Assembly (NCBI GenBank): GCA_020636405.1
Contig: JACJXW010000004.1
Coordinates: 186,001-250,000, forward strand
Length of the DNA stretch: 64,000 nucleotides
Source: Lewinellaceae bacterium
GTDB lineage: Bacteria; Bacteroidota; Bacteroidia; Chitinophagales; Saprospiraceae
Direction of reading: 5' to 3'
The translations under genes and the position numbers were made by a program. The first letter of the stretch is position 1; the number at the start of each line of letters is the position of its first letter. Below, piece after piece: positions 46,301 through 53,606 of this stretch. A model generated the notes under the pieces. It was not told the origin of the DNA. It searched no databases and worked only from the letters and a program-made list of their open reading frames with translations.

Positions 46301-46715
46301 GCAACTGAAGATGGCCGCCCAGCTGAAGGCAGTGGAACTACAAAGCGCCTGGCTCGAAAACCAGGGTAATGGCCGCTGGTCTCTGCATGCGCTTCCGCTC
46401 ATCGCCCAGTTGGCCCCTGTATATGCCATCCAGCCGTTGGACGCCAACGGCGATGGCCGGACGGACCTTCTCCTGGCGGGCAATTACGAACGCACCCGTG
46501 CCAACTGGGGCCGTTTCGACGGCAACCACGGACAACTGCTGCTCAACCGGGGCAATGGCCAGTGGGATTATGTGCCGCAGCACCGCTCGGGTTTCAGGCT
46601 ACAGGGCGATGTACGGCAGATCCTGTCTTTTGAACAGAATGGGCGCCAGTTGTTGCTTTTTGGCCAGACAAATGCTCCGGTGAGCGGGTATGTGCGGGAC
46701 AGGGACGTACAGTAA
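43323..46715 (+). CDS. FG-GAP/VCBS-repeat lipoprotein with ASPIC/UnbV domain
   Basis: 1130 residues. The ATG at 43323 (MRSQSNHPKNTKR) yields a lipoprotein signal (SSVILLAGIAMLAMAGC). The protein is two seven-bladed propellers of FG-GAP repeats with calcium-type loops (DVNNDGLPDLYFSANM, DLNGDGWPDLYVSND, DADQDGDLDLYVVSGG). An ASPIC/UnbV domain joins them at about residues 560-640 (FGVGARVEARAGG, STMHTPLHFGLG-like MHTPLHFGLGN, VRWPGG). Such proteins are frequent near SusCD loci in Bacteroidota, where a glycan-binding or surface role is presumed. No enzyme motif is seen. Confidence 0.9.
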   Translation: MRSQSNHPKNTKRQAGKIKSSVILLAGIAMLAMAGCGKQPQEGKGTQDGSTYFSRLDPATTGITFTNQLTETEELNVLSYEYFYNGGGVAIGDVNNDGLPDLYFSANMAPNKLYLNKGNLQFEDITEKAGLAGLANGWNTGVNFVDINADGWLDLYLAYSGDNPEALRRNELYINNGGPLPASSNGEGDWLPTFTEKAAEYGLADPAYTTHSLFFDYDRDNDLDCYLLNHSIDEFKNFDAAFVKKMTDEFAGDKLFRNDGGRFTEVSKAAGIRSNPLGFGLGIAASDLNGDGWPDLYVSNDYTEEDYLYLNNGNGTFREDLQNCIGHIPQFSMGNDIADFNNDALPDIMALDMLPEDNRRQKLLYGPDEYEKFQSQLRNGFYHQVMRNMLQMNNGDGTFSEVGQLAGVSNTDWSWAALFADFDNDGWKDLFISNGYLRDYTNRDFMSYYAAERIKEVRGETSEALMTIIGHMESTKTHNYIFRNEGNLQFSNKVDNWGFDTPLLTNGAAYADLDNDGDLDLVLNNVNEPAAIYENKSPKGNYLKVQLQGSGGNRFGVGARVEARAGGLVMMQEFQPTRGFQSSMHTPLHFGLGNATVVDTLLVRWPGGQEQLLTGVAANQLLTLKETDANPASMAPGTMALFKPVASPLPFTHVQKPTVDFKRQALLPYMLTGLGPAMAGGDVNGDGREDVFMGGAKLQAGDIFLQQADGSFRPTGQEALRQDLIHEDVDAAFFDADQDGDLDLYVVSGGYDYLPEDLALQDRLYLNDGKGGFSRSRDALPLMRTSGSCVAVADVDGDGAADLFVGGRAVPGEYPKTPVSYLLLNDGKGQFRIATDELAPGLSNIGMVTAACWLDGGKVLAVAGEWMPLSFFRKEGNQFKNISGQALEAPSNGLWCALAPADLDGDGDEDLVAGNFGLNSQLKASPEQPVTLYYADFDDNGAVDPILTYFIQGKPHPAFSRDEIFSQMVSLKKKFTDYASYANAGIEDILSPEQLKMAAQLKAVELQSAWLENQGNGRWSLHALPLIAQLAPVYAIQPLDANGDGRTDLLLAGNYERTRANWGRFDGNHGQLLLNRGNGQWDYVPQHRSGFRLQGDVRQILSFEQNGRQLLLFGQTNAPVSGYVRDRDVQ

Positions 46716-46779
46716 GCAGCTGTATGCCTGCCCCACAGCTCAATGGTTGAATTTTGGAAACACCCTTAACCAGAAAATC

Positions 46780-48018
46780 ATGCTAACCCGGTTCCTGGCC
46801 TTATCCATTGTGGGTGTCTTCTTTGCGTGCGGCTTGTCCGCCCAGCAGGGGGAGGCCCTCAGCCGCAGCCTCATCCACGGCGACACCACCCGTACCTATA
46901 TAATATATGTGCCGCAGGCCTACACGGGCGGTGAGGCCTGGCCGCTTATCATCAGCCTGCACGGGTATACCGGTACGGCGGACCTGCAGCGCCTGATCAG
47001 CAATTTCGAGGCCCTGGCGGATGAAGAGCACTTTCTGGTCGCCTACCCCCAGGGGTTAGAGATCGACGACCCTGCCGGAGGGGTGCTGCCGCTGCTTCCT
47101 CCCCGGGGAAACGGATGGAATATCCTGGATGCGGATGGCCCCGACGATCTCGGCTTTATGGCTGCCTTGATCGATAGTGTTGCCGTGGAATTCAATATCG
47201 ACGCCGGCAGGGTCTATGCCGCCGGCCATTCCAACGGGGGCGCCTTGGCCTATGCTCTGGCCTGTGAGCCCTCCAGCCGCGTAGCTGCGATTGCTTCGGT
47301 AGGAGGCCCGGGTACGGCCCCTGGCCTGGTACCTTTCTTTGATTGCAATGCCTCGGGCCCTGTCCCCATCCTTCATATTCATGGCACCCAGGACGGGGTG
47401 GTTCCCTACACCGGTACTGCCGGGCTGTTCGCCTCCATTCCCGCTACCGTCGAGGGGTGGGGGGCTTTCAACGGCTGCACTGCCGGCCCTGTAGTGACGG
47501 AAGTTCCCAATATCAGCTCGGCGGACGGAAGCACCGTTACCCTGATCCAGTACCTGGCTTGCGATGCAGATGCCGAAGTGTGGCATTTCCGGGTGAACGG
47601 CGGCGGCCATTGGTGGCCGGGCAGTATCGAGGTGCCCACTTTCCTGGAGTCTGTTTTTGGAAGGACCAACCGCGACCTTGATGCCAGCCGGGAGATCTGG
47701 AATTTTTTCAGTGGACAACCGCTTACCGGCATGGATAACCAGCTGTCCGCCCGGGAGGCCATATCCTTGAAGGTTTCTCCCAATCCCTTTCAGGATGAAC
47801 TCACCCTGGCTTTCGGCCTGCCGGAGCCAGCCCTGGCCCGCCTGGTGATTTATGACCAGTTGGGCCGGCCGGTAGCTGTCCTGCCGGGGCAGTATCTGCC
47901 CCAGGGAGAACAACAATTGCAATGGAACCTGCCCGGTCACCTGGCGGCGGGCCTATACCTGTTGGTGGCGGAAATCAACGGAGTGCCGGCAGGCAGAGTG
48001 AAACTGGCCAGATCGTAA
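46780..48018 (+). CDS. Secreted PHB-depolymerase-type esterase with T9SS sorting domain
   Basis: 412 residues. The ATG at 46780 gives the signal peptide MLTRFLALSIVGVFFACGLS. The alpha/beta-hydrolase core matches the LpqC / esterase PHB group: YPLIISLHG-like WPLIISLHGYTG, nucleophile GHSNGGALAYALAC, Asp in IHGTQDGVVPY and His in GGGHWWPG. The C-terminal 80 residues form a type A T9SS sorting domain (VSPNPFQDELTLAFGLPE, LVIYDQLGRPV, AAGLYLLVA). It probably hydrolyses ester bonds of a polymer outside the cell, either polyester or acylated polysaccharide. Confidence 0.9.
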   Translation: MLTRFLALSIVGVFFACGLSAQQGEALSRSLIHGDTTRTYIIYVPQAYTGGEAWPLIISLHGYTGTADLQRLISNFEALADEEHFLVAYPQGLEIDDPAGGVLPLLPPRGNGWNILDADGPDDLGFMAALIDSVAVEFNIDAGRVYAAGHSNGGALAYALACEPSSRVAAIASVGGPGTAPGLVPFFDCNASGPVPILHIHGTQDGVVPYTGTAGLFASIPATVEGWGAFNGCTAGPVVTEVPNISSADGSTVTLIQYLACDADAEVWHFRVNGGGHWWPGSIEVPTFLESVFGRTNRDLDASREIWNFFSGQPLTGMDNQLSAREAISLKVSPNPFQDELTLAFGLPEPALARLVIYDQLGRPVAVLPGQYLPQGEQQLQWNLPGHLAAGLYLLVAEINGVPAGRVKLARS

Positions 48019-48066
48019 ACCGTTTGTCAAAACAAATAGGTACTAACCCAAAAAAATCATATAACG

Positions 48067-48555
48067 ATGACCGGCATGTTGTCCTTCAACCGCGCAGTAT
48101 TGGCAATCCTCTTTTCGGCAGCTGCTGTTCCTGCCCTGGCTCAGTCCCAGTCCGGAGATGACCCCCGGCAGTTCATAACCTTATACCTCGACGCTTTGTC
48201 TTCCAACCGCTGGGAGGAACTCGTTCCACCCTTTATGCCGACGAAGGAGGTGGCGGATGATTTCGTTGCTCAGCACCGCGTATTCCGCAAAGCTTTTGCC
48301 GATTATACAGCCCGCCTGAAACACCTGGCCGTGGAAGGAGACCGGGCGATTGCCTGGCTGCGCATCCGGGCACGTCATGTCGCAGCCTTTCCCTACGATG
48401 AATTTGCCGGCGCTGTACCGGATGGTAAGGCGCTGGAATGGGAGGAGGTGTGGTATTTCGATGTCAATGGCGGCAAATTTGGTGGAGAATGGGATTTCCT
48501 GGTCAACGGTGTTGCCCGGATGAAGGCCCTGGGAGTGAGGTGTTTGGTCGATTAG
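48067..48555 (+). CDS. Small exported protein, possible NTF2/SnoaL-like fold
   Basis: 162 residues with a signal peptide (LSFNRAVLAILFSAAAVPALA, written in part as FNRAVLAILFSAAAVPALA). The mature domain starts with a helix (DPRQFITLYLDALSSNRWEE) and has curved-sheet strands (DRAIAWLRIRARHVAAF, ALEWEEVWYFDVNGGKF). This fits a SnoaL/ester-cyclase-type NTF2-like cone. No catalytic residues can be assigned. It lies 48 bp after the PHB-type esterase on the same strand. ATG 48067 and ATG 48076 are both possible. Confidence 0.6.
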   Translation: MTGMLSFNRAVLAILFSAAAVPALAQSQSGDDPRQFITLYLDALSSNRWEELVPPFMPTKEVADDFVAQHRVFRKAFADYTARLKHLAVEGDRAIAWLRIRARHVAAFPYDEFAGAVPDGKALEWEEVWYFDVNGGKFGGEWDFLVNGVARMKALGVRCLVD

Positions 48556-48629
48556 GTGTTCAGTTGATGGATTGATGGAGTAAGGCTCTCGAATAGAACA
48601 TTACTCATCAACCCAATTTACCAATGACC
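48556..48629 (+). repeat. Post-stop TTGATGG-type repeat with complementary arm
   Basis: Right after the TAG comes a G/T-rich stretch (GTTGATGGATTGATGGAG, about 48565-48582) and then a complementary stretch with TCATCAACCCAATTTACC (about 48607-48624). The layout and sequence resemble the element after the gene ending at 1303. Confidence 0.5.
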
Positions 48630-48638
48630 GGCCCTGCG

Positions 48639-49385
48639 CTACCTTAACTGTTCCAGCATCTGCCGGGCGTTGCTGTTCTGCGGATTCAGCTCGAGGGACA
48701 TCTGATAGTGTTTTATAGCCATGGCGCGGTCTCCTGCTGTATAATACGCTTCGGCCAGGCTATCGTGGGCATTGGCGGAAGAAGGGTGGTTATCGACGTT
48801 GTAACTAAATGCCGTTATGGCCTCTTCTGAAAGGCCTTTTTGCAGGAAAAGATAGCCCACCTGGTTGACCTCCCATTCGCCGAAGTACACTTTAGAACTG
48901 TTGAGTTGCAGCTTGAACTCTTTGAAAGCGGCTTCGGCTCCACCGCTCTCCATCGCTTTAGCAATCAGCCGTGCGCCATCGGCAAGGGGCGGCAATACTT
49001 CCAGGAGTTCGATTTCCCAGATGGCATAGTCTCCTGGCAGAGACGTACCGGATGCACCGCGCATGGCCTCCTTCAGGTTGGCCATAGGGATGTGGAACTG
49101 GTATTTCCCACCCGGCTTCATAACACTGAAAGCCGACTGGAATGCCGGTGGCAACTCTGAGATCAGTTGGTAATCCGGTACGCCGATCTGGTAGGTAGAT
49201 ACCACTATTCTGCCGTTGATATCCGTGAGTTGGTTGTGGGTCAGCGCGCCGTTGCTACTGCTGAGTTCGGTGCCTTGTCCCGGAAGCAGTACCTGGTACG
49301 CCCACCCATTGGGCGTGGTCATTTTTTGGGTAAATGCCCAACTGCATAGAAAGGTCAAGAGGCATAGGGGGGATAGCCGTCTCAT
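48639..49385 (-). CDS. FKBP-like domain protein with C-terminal TPR
   Basis: 248 residues. The ATG at 49385 (MRRLSPLCLLTFLCSWAF) gives a signal peptide. Residues about 20-130 look like an FKBP-type peptidyl-prolyl isomerase fold (SELPPAFQSAFSVMKPGGKYQ, FHIPMANLKEAM, YAIWEIELLEVLPP), but the usual aromatic active-site pattern is weak. Two TPR repeats follow (FLQKGLSEEAITAFSYNV, AEAYYTAGDRAMAIKHYQ). A periplasmic chaperone-like role is inferred; isomerase activity is doubtful. Confidence 0.65.
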   Translation of the reverse strand: MRRLSPLCLLTFLCSWAFTQKMTTPNGWAYQVLLPGQGTELSSSNGALTHNQLTDINGRIVVSTYQIGVPDYQLISELPPAFQSAFSVMKPGGKYQFHIPMANLKEAMRGASGTSLPGDYAIWEIELLEVLPPLADGARLIAKAMESGGAEAAFKEFKLQLNSSKVYFGEWEVNQVGYLFLQKGLSEEAITAFSYNVDNHPSSANAHDSLAEAYYTAGDRAMAIKHYQMSLELNPQNSNARQMLEQLR

Positions 49386-49484
49386 CACTATGTGGTTTTG
49401 GTTTGGAAAAAAATTCATATGAAATTAATTCAAATTTCTGGGAGTAGAACCACATATATGAAGCTTTAACATTTACGAAGGCTG

Positions 49485-49997
49485 TCAATTTTCCCAGGGT
49501 TCGGGTTTGAACCTCAGGTCGAGGAGCCGTAGTCGCCGGCGTTTACCGATCTTTGTCGTCTTGTTTTTAAACAGGCGGGGCAGGGTGAAGGCCAGGCTAA
49601 GAGAGGTTGCCGTCACAATGGCATCTGACCACCGGTAGGTAGTCTCATCATTTCCGTCCAAAGCGGTGCCGATGGCGGCAAACCCCGACCAGCCGATGCC
49701 GAACCAGAATAGAGAAATGCCGGTTGCCCGGGGCCAGGTGCGTTCAATACGCAGGGCCGTGATGTTGTGCACATTGACGTACCGGTCGGACAGTACCAGC
49801 AGGCTGTCTTCCACCCGGATATCCTCGATATAACTGCTGTGAAAAACATCCTCGTTCCTGAGTTGAAAAGTGATGGGGTCACCGATATACATCTTTTCTG
49901 CCTGAGGTTTACCATATTTCTCGATCTGCAGGACTTTCTGTGCAGGGAGCAGGCTGCTGCCTATAATCAGGGCAAGTAGGGTAAGGGTGGTGCGCAT
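49485..49997 (-). CDS. Exported two-TM protein of unknown function
   Basis: 170 residues. The ATG at 49997 (MRTTLTLLALIIGSSLLPA) gives a signal peptide. A small beta domain (residues about 20-95) follows, then two hydrophobic segments (about 100-125 and 130-150) and a basic tail (KTTKIGKRRRLRLLDLRF). The architecture is like that of the gene at 10181-10798. A TACCTTTG box on the minus strand (50016-50023) lies about 20 bp before the start codon. No function can be assigned. Confidence 0.6.
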   Translation of the reverse strand: MRTTLTLLALIIGSSLLPAQKVLQIEKYGKPQAEKMYIGDPITFQLRNEDVFHSSYIEDIRVEDSLLVLSDRYVNVHNITALRIERTWPRATGISLFWFGIGWSGFAAIGTALDGNDETTYRWSDAIVTATSLSLAFTLPRLFKNKTTKIGKRRRLRLLDLRFKPEPWEN

Positions 49998-50015
49998 AGC
50001 ATTTCCGGTTTGTTT

Positions 50016-50023
50016 CAAAGGTA
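50016..50023 (-). promoter_or_regulatory. Candidate -7 box TACCTTTG
   Basis: The minus strand reads TACCTTTG 19 bp upstream of the start codon of the two-TM protein gene, matching TAnnTTTG. A -33 box is not obvious. Confidence 0.45.
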
Positions 50024-50080
50024 AGGAATAATTGGGGCCTCGAAAGGTTGGCTGATGATGATTATTCCCGGTTATCAGCC

Positions 50081-50464
50081 CTACAACTTCTTCCCCAGCC
50101 GGCGGATCATCTGTTGCATGGCGCGTTCGATCTCTTCGTAGGGCAAGGCTTCCTGGGCCACGTAGATCACCAGTAGCGCGTACTGCTGCTCCTTACCCCG
50201 CAGGGCCCGGTACAGGCGGTGTTTATTCAGGCGCCAGGCCTCGCGGACCTGCCGGCGGATGCGGTTGCGGCTTACTGCTTTGGGAAACTTCTTCTTGGGG
50301 ACGCTTACTGTAAACTGCGCCGGGAAATCACTGCGCCGTTCCTCTACCGGCATATACACCACCCGCAGGGGGTATTGCCCGAAAGACTTCCCTTCCTTGA
50401 ACAGCATCCCGATCACCTTTCGGCTTTTCAGGCGTTCGTCCCTGTGAAATGTATACGATGACAT
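50081..50464 (-). CDS. rnpA: Ribonuclease P protein component
   Basis: 127 residues, normal for RnpA. The signature SRNRIRRQVREAWRLNKHRL (the RNR motif) is present, along with TVSVPKKKFPKAV. It binds the RNase P RNA and helps mature tRNA 5' ends. The usual neighbour rpmH is not found upstream; the adjacent plus-strand gene is a PUR protein, so the locus is rearranged relative to the common rpmH-rnpA order. Confidence 0.95.
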   Translation of the reverse strand: MSSYTFHRDERLKSRKVIGMLFKEGKSFGQYPLRVVYMPVEERRSDFPAQFTVSVPKKKFPKAVSRNRIRRQVREAWRLNKHRLYRALRGKEQQYALLVIYVAQEALPYEEIERAMQQMIRRLGKKL

Positions 50465-50611
50465 AGGCCTGCAAAGTACCTGATTTTACTGCCTTTAACC
50501 CGGGTAGCGAGAAAAAAAATAAAAAAAAGGTGAAATTTTTTTATGGAATTTCCCGATTTCTGCGACTGATACTATGAGAACACTTTTTTTAACCTTTAAA
50601 CCCTCCATATC

Positions 50612-50860
50612 ATGGAAAAAAATGCCCGTTATTCTGAAACTGTGAAGGGCGATTTCCGCACTTACTTTTTCGACCTCAAGCAATCAGAAAAAGGGAACCC
50701 TTATCTGCTCATTACAGAAAGCCGGAAGAGCAAGGAATCCGAAGGCGAATTTGAGCGCGACCGCATCCTGATTTTCCCCGCCGACCTCGACAAGTTTGCC
50801 GAGGCGCTGGGAAGTGTCATTCAGCACCACAAGGAGAAAGTGGATACGCCTGCCGGCTAA
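50612..50860 (+). CDS. PUR family DNA/RNA-binding protein (DUF3276)
   Basis: 82 residues, compact for the family. The PUR-type sheet-helix pattern is seen: YSETVKGDFRTYFFDLKQSE, NPYLLITESRK and RILIFPADLDKFAEALGSVI. Bacteroidota homologues are small single-domain nucleic-acid-binding proteins. Its role is uncharacterised here. It stands between rnpA (divergent) and radC (same strand). Confidence 0.87.
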   Translation: MEKNARYSETVKGDFRTYFFDLKQSEKGNPYLLITESRKSKESEGEFERDRILIFPADLDKFAEALGSVIQHHKEKVDTPAG

Positions 50861-50975
50861 TCAGGCTTTCAGCATTACGTTACTGTCTATTTTGATGGGG
50901 ACGAGGGCTCAGCGGCTTCGAAGGGAGCCGGGGCCCTGTCCCTTTTGATCTTCAGAAAACGAACATCCGCCACCC

Positions 50976-51680
50976 ATGCAAAACTATACACCTGGAAACC
51001 TGGGAATCAAGAGTTGGGCCGAGGAAGACCGGCCGCGCGAAAAAATGCTCATCAAAGGCAAAGGCAGCCTTTCCGATGCCGAACTGCTGGCCATTCTGCT
51101 GGGTTCCGGCTCGCGGGAGGAATCGGCCGTGGGCCTGGCCCAAAACATTCTGCACTCCGTTGATCACAACCTGAATGAGTTGGGGAAGTGCTCCATTGCC
51201 GAGCTGAAAAAGTTCAAGGGCGTCGGTGAGGCGAAGGCCATTACTATCGTCGCTGCCATGGAGGTGGCCCGGCGCCGGCAACTGTCCAGAATTCACGATA
51301 AACCACAGGTAACCTGCAGCCGTGATGCATTTAATGCCCTTGCTCCTTTGCTATTGGACCTGCCCCACGAGGAGTTCTGGATCCTGCTGCTCAACCGCGC
51401 CAACCGCGTTCTGGGGCGCGAGCAGGTCAGCCAGGGGGGCGTAGCCGGTACGGTAGTTGACGCCAAGATCGTTTTTCGTACCGCCATCGAGGGGGGCGCC
51501 ACCTCCCTGATCCTTTGCCACAATCACCCTTCCGGCAACCTCAACCCCAGCCAGGCCGATATCGACCTGACCCGCAAGCTCAAAAAAGCCGGCGAGATCG
51601 TCGATGTGCTTGTGGTGGATCATCTCATTATAGGAGAGGGTGGGGGGTATTACAGCTTTGCAGATGAGGGAATGATCTGA
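50976..51680 (+). CDS. radC: RadC family JAB-domain protein
   Basis: 234 residues. An N-terminal UPF0758 / HhH-like domain (GSLSDAELLAILLGSG, LKKFKGVGEAKAITI) is followed by the JAB/MPN domain with the zinc motif CHNHPSGNLNPSQADIDLT preceded by the conserved Glu in DLPHEEFWILLLN. The family is metalloprotease-like and, despite its name, not proven to repair DNA. The length is normal. Confidence 0.94.
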   Translation: MQNYTPGNLGIKSWAEEDRPREKMLIKGKGSLSDAELLAILLGSGSREESAVGLAQNILHSVDHNLNELGKCSIAELKKFKGVGEAKAITIVAAMEVARRRQLSRIHDKPQVTCSRDAFNALAPLLLDLPHEEFWILLLNRANRVLGREQVSQGGVAGTVVDAKIVFRTAIEGGATSLILCHNHPSGNLNPSQADIDLTRKLKKAGEIVDVLVVDHLIIGEGGGYYSFADEGMI

Positions 51681-51766
51681 AAAGGGCCGCCCGGGAGAGG
51701 GGCTCAAGGTATTTGCCAATCCCTGAAAACGGGTAGATTTGCTTAGAAAAGGCTGCCTTTAAAACT

Positions 51767-51774
51767 TATCTTTG
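51767..51774 (+). promoter_or_regulatory. Candidate -7 box TATCTTTG before ABC exporter
   Basis: TATCTTTG matches TAnnTTTG and lies about 60 bp before the exporter start codon. A TTTG at 51738-51741 might serve as the -33 box, with a slightly long 25 bp gap. Confidence 0.45.
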
Positions 51775-51836
51775 GCTCTCTTGTTCCCTAAAATAGTGTT
51801 TTGCAATCACTCTAATAGTATACAGAACCCGAATTA

Positions 51837-53606
51837 ATGGCTTCCCTCGACAAGAACAAGATCGACTTTTACCTGCTGGGCAGGGTGCTCGGCCTGGCCA
51901 GGCCGTACAAGGGTGTTTTTTTGCTGGCCGGCCTGCTGGCAGTATTGCTGGCGCCTTTGGCGACCCTGAGGCCGTACCTGGTTAAGGAGATGGTTGATAA
52001 CTATATTTTCGTCAACGACATACAGGGGCTGACGCGGATGGCGGTGCTGCTGTGCGCCCTGCTGGCCCTGGAAGCCGCCTTTCGTTATATCTTTATTTAT
52101 TCCACTAACCTGTTGGGCCAATCGGTCATCCGCGACCTTCGGGTGCGCATTTTCAAGCACCTCACCAGCCTGCGCCTTTCCTATTTCGACCGCACCCCGA
52201 TCGGCACTTCTACGACCCGCACCATCAATGATATCGAAGCCATCAATACCGTTTTCTCCCAGGGTTCCATCAACATTATTGCGGACCTGCTGACCTTGCT
52301 CACCGTCCTGGCCGTGATGTTTTACACCAGTTGGAAATTGACGCTGATCTGCCTGGCCGCCATGCCTTTCCTCATCATTGCCAGTTATGTGTTTAAAGAA
52401 AAGGTGAAGAGCGCTTTCCAAAAGGTGCGCTCCCAGATCTCGCGCATGAATGCTTTTTTACAGGAACGCATCACCGGAATGCGAATCCTTCAGATCTTTA
52501 ACGCGGAGGGCCTGGAAATGGAAAAATTCAAGAAGATCAACCGGGAATATACCCAGGCCAACCTGGACTCCATTCTCTATTATGCTGTTTTTTTTCCGGT
52601 AGTAGAGATCATCGCCGCTTTCTCTCTGGGGCTAATGGTCTGGTGGGGGGCGCAGGACGCCCTGCGCGCCGGCGGCGTTACCCTGGGGGCGCTGGTGGCT
52701 TTCCCTATCTTTCTGGATATGCTCTTTCGTCCGATCCGCACAGTGGCCAACAATTTCAACACCCTGCAAATGGGGCTGGTCGCCTCCGAGCGCGTTTTCA
52801 ATGTGTTGGATAAAGACGACCAGATTGAGAACAATGGCGTTTTTCAGGCCGAAAAACTGGAGGGGAAAGTTGAATTCGGGAACGTTTTCTTTGCCTATAA
52901 TGCCAAAGACTATGTGCTCAAAGACATCAATTTCCGGATCCAACCCGGAGAAACGCTTGCCATTGTGGGAAGTACAGGCTCGGGGAAGACCACCATCATT
53001 AATATTCTGAACCGCTTTTATGAGATACAGAAAGGAAGCATAAAGATCGATGGCGTTGATATCCGCGAATACGAGCTTCAATCGCTGCGCCAGCGCATCG
53101 CCATCGTTCTGCAGGATGTATTCCTCTTCTCCGGGTCCGTTTTTGAAAATATTACCCTCCGCGATTCCCGCTTTACGCGTGAGGAGGTCATCGAAGCCTC
53201 CAAAATGATCGGCGCTCATGAGTTCATCGAAAAGCTGCCCGGCGGTTACGACTATAAAGTGATGGAACGGGGCGCCACCCTGTCCATGGGGCAGCGGCAA
53301 TTGATCTCCTTCGTTCGGGCACTTGTTTTTAACCCGGATATCCTCATCCTTGACGAGGCCACTTCTTCGGTCGACCCGGAAACGGAGTCAGTTATTCAGC
53401 ATGCCATCGAGAAACTGATCGACCGGAGAACCTCCATTATTATTGCACACCGTCTGAGCACTATTCGGCACGCCGACAATATTATGGTATTAAGTAAAGG
53501 CAAGGTGGAAGAGTTCGGGCCGCATGAAGAACTGCTCAAACGGGAGGATGGCCATTATCGCCGCTTGTATGAGATGCAGTTCCTTCAGATGGCGGAGGAA
53601 GGGTAG
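51837..53606 (+). CDS. MsbA-type ABC exporter (permease plus ATPase)
   Basis: 589 residues. Six membrane helices (residues about 20-330) lead to an ATPase domain with Walker A GSTGSGKTTI, signature LSMGQRQL, Walker B ILILDEATSSVDPET and the H-loop IIAHRLSTIRHA. The signature has Met in place of the second Gly of LSGGQ, as seen in some exporters. It works as a homodimer or heterodimer in the inner membrane, exporting lipids or drugs; the substrate is unknown. Its 3' end overlaps the convergent deacylase gene by 71 bp. Confidence 0.94.
   Translation: MASLDKNKIDFYLLGRVLGLARPYKGVFLLAGLLAVLLAPLATLRPYLVKEMVDNYIFVNDIQGLTRMAVLLCALLALEAAFRYIFIYSTNLLGQSVIRDLRVRIFKHLTSLRLSYFDRTPIGTSTTRTINDIEAINTVFSQGSINIIADLLTLLTVLAVMFYTSWKLTLICLAAMPFLIIASYVFKEKVKSAFQKVRSQISRMNAFLQERITGMRILQIFNAEGLEMEKFKKINREYTQANLDSILYYAVFFPVVEIIAAFSLGLMVWWGAQDALRAGGVTLGALVAFPIFLDMLFRPIRTVANNFNTLQMGLVASERVFNVLDKDDQIENNGVFQAEKLEGKVEFGNVFFAYNAKDYVLKDINFRIQPGETLAIVGSTGSGKTTIINILNRFYEIQKGSIKIDGVDIREYELQSLRQRIAIVLQDVFLFSGSVFENITLRDSRFTREEVIEASKMIGAHEFIEKLPGGYDYKVMERGATLSMGQRQLISFVRALVFNPDILILDEATSSVDPETESVIQHAIEKLIDRRTSIIIAHRLSTIRHADNIMVLSKGKVEEFGPHEELLKREDGHYRRLYEMQFLQMAEEG

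Noticed and set aside
50465..50611. Expected rpmH next to rnpA
   Set aside because: I looked for a 45-50 residue basic ORF on both strands and found none.
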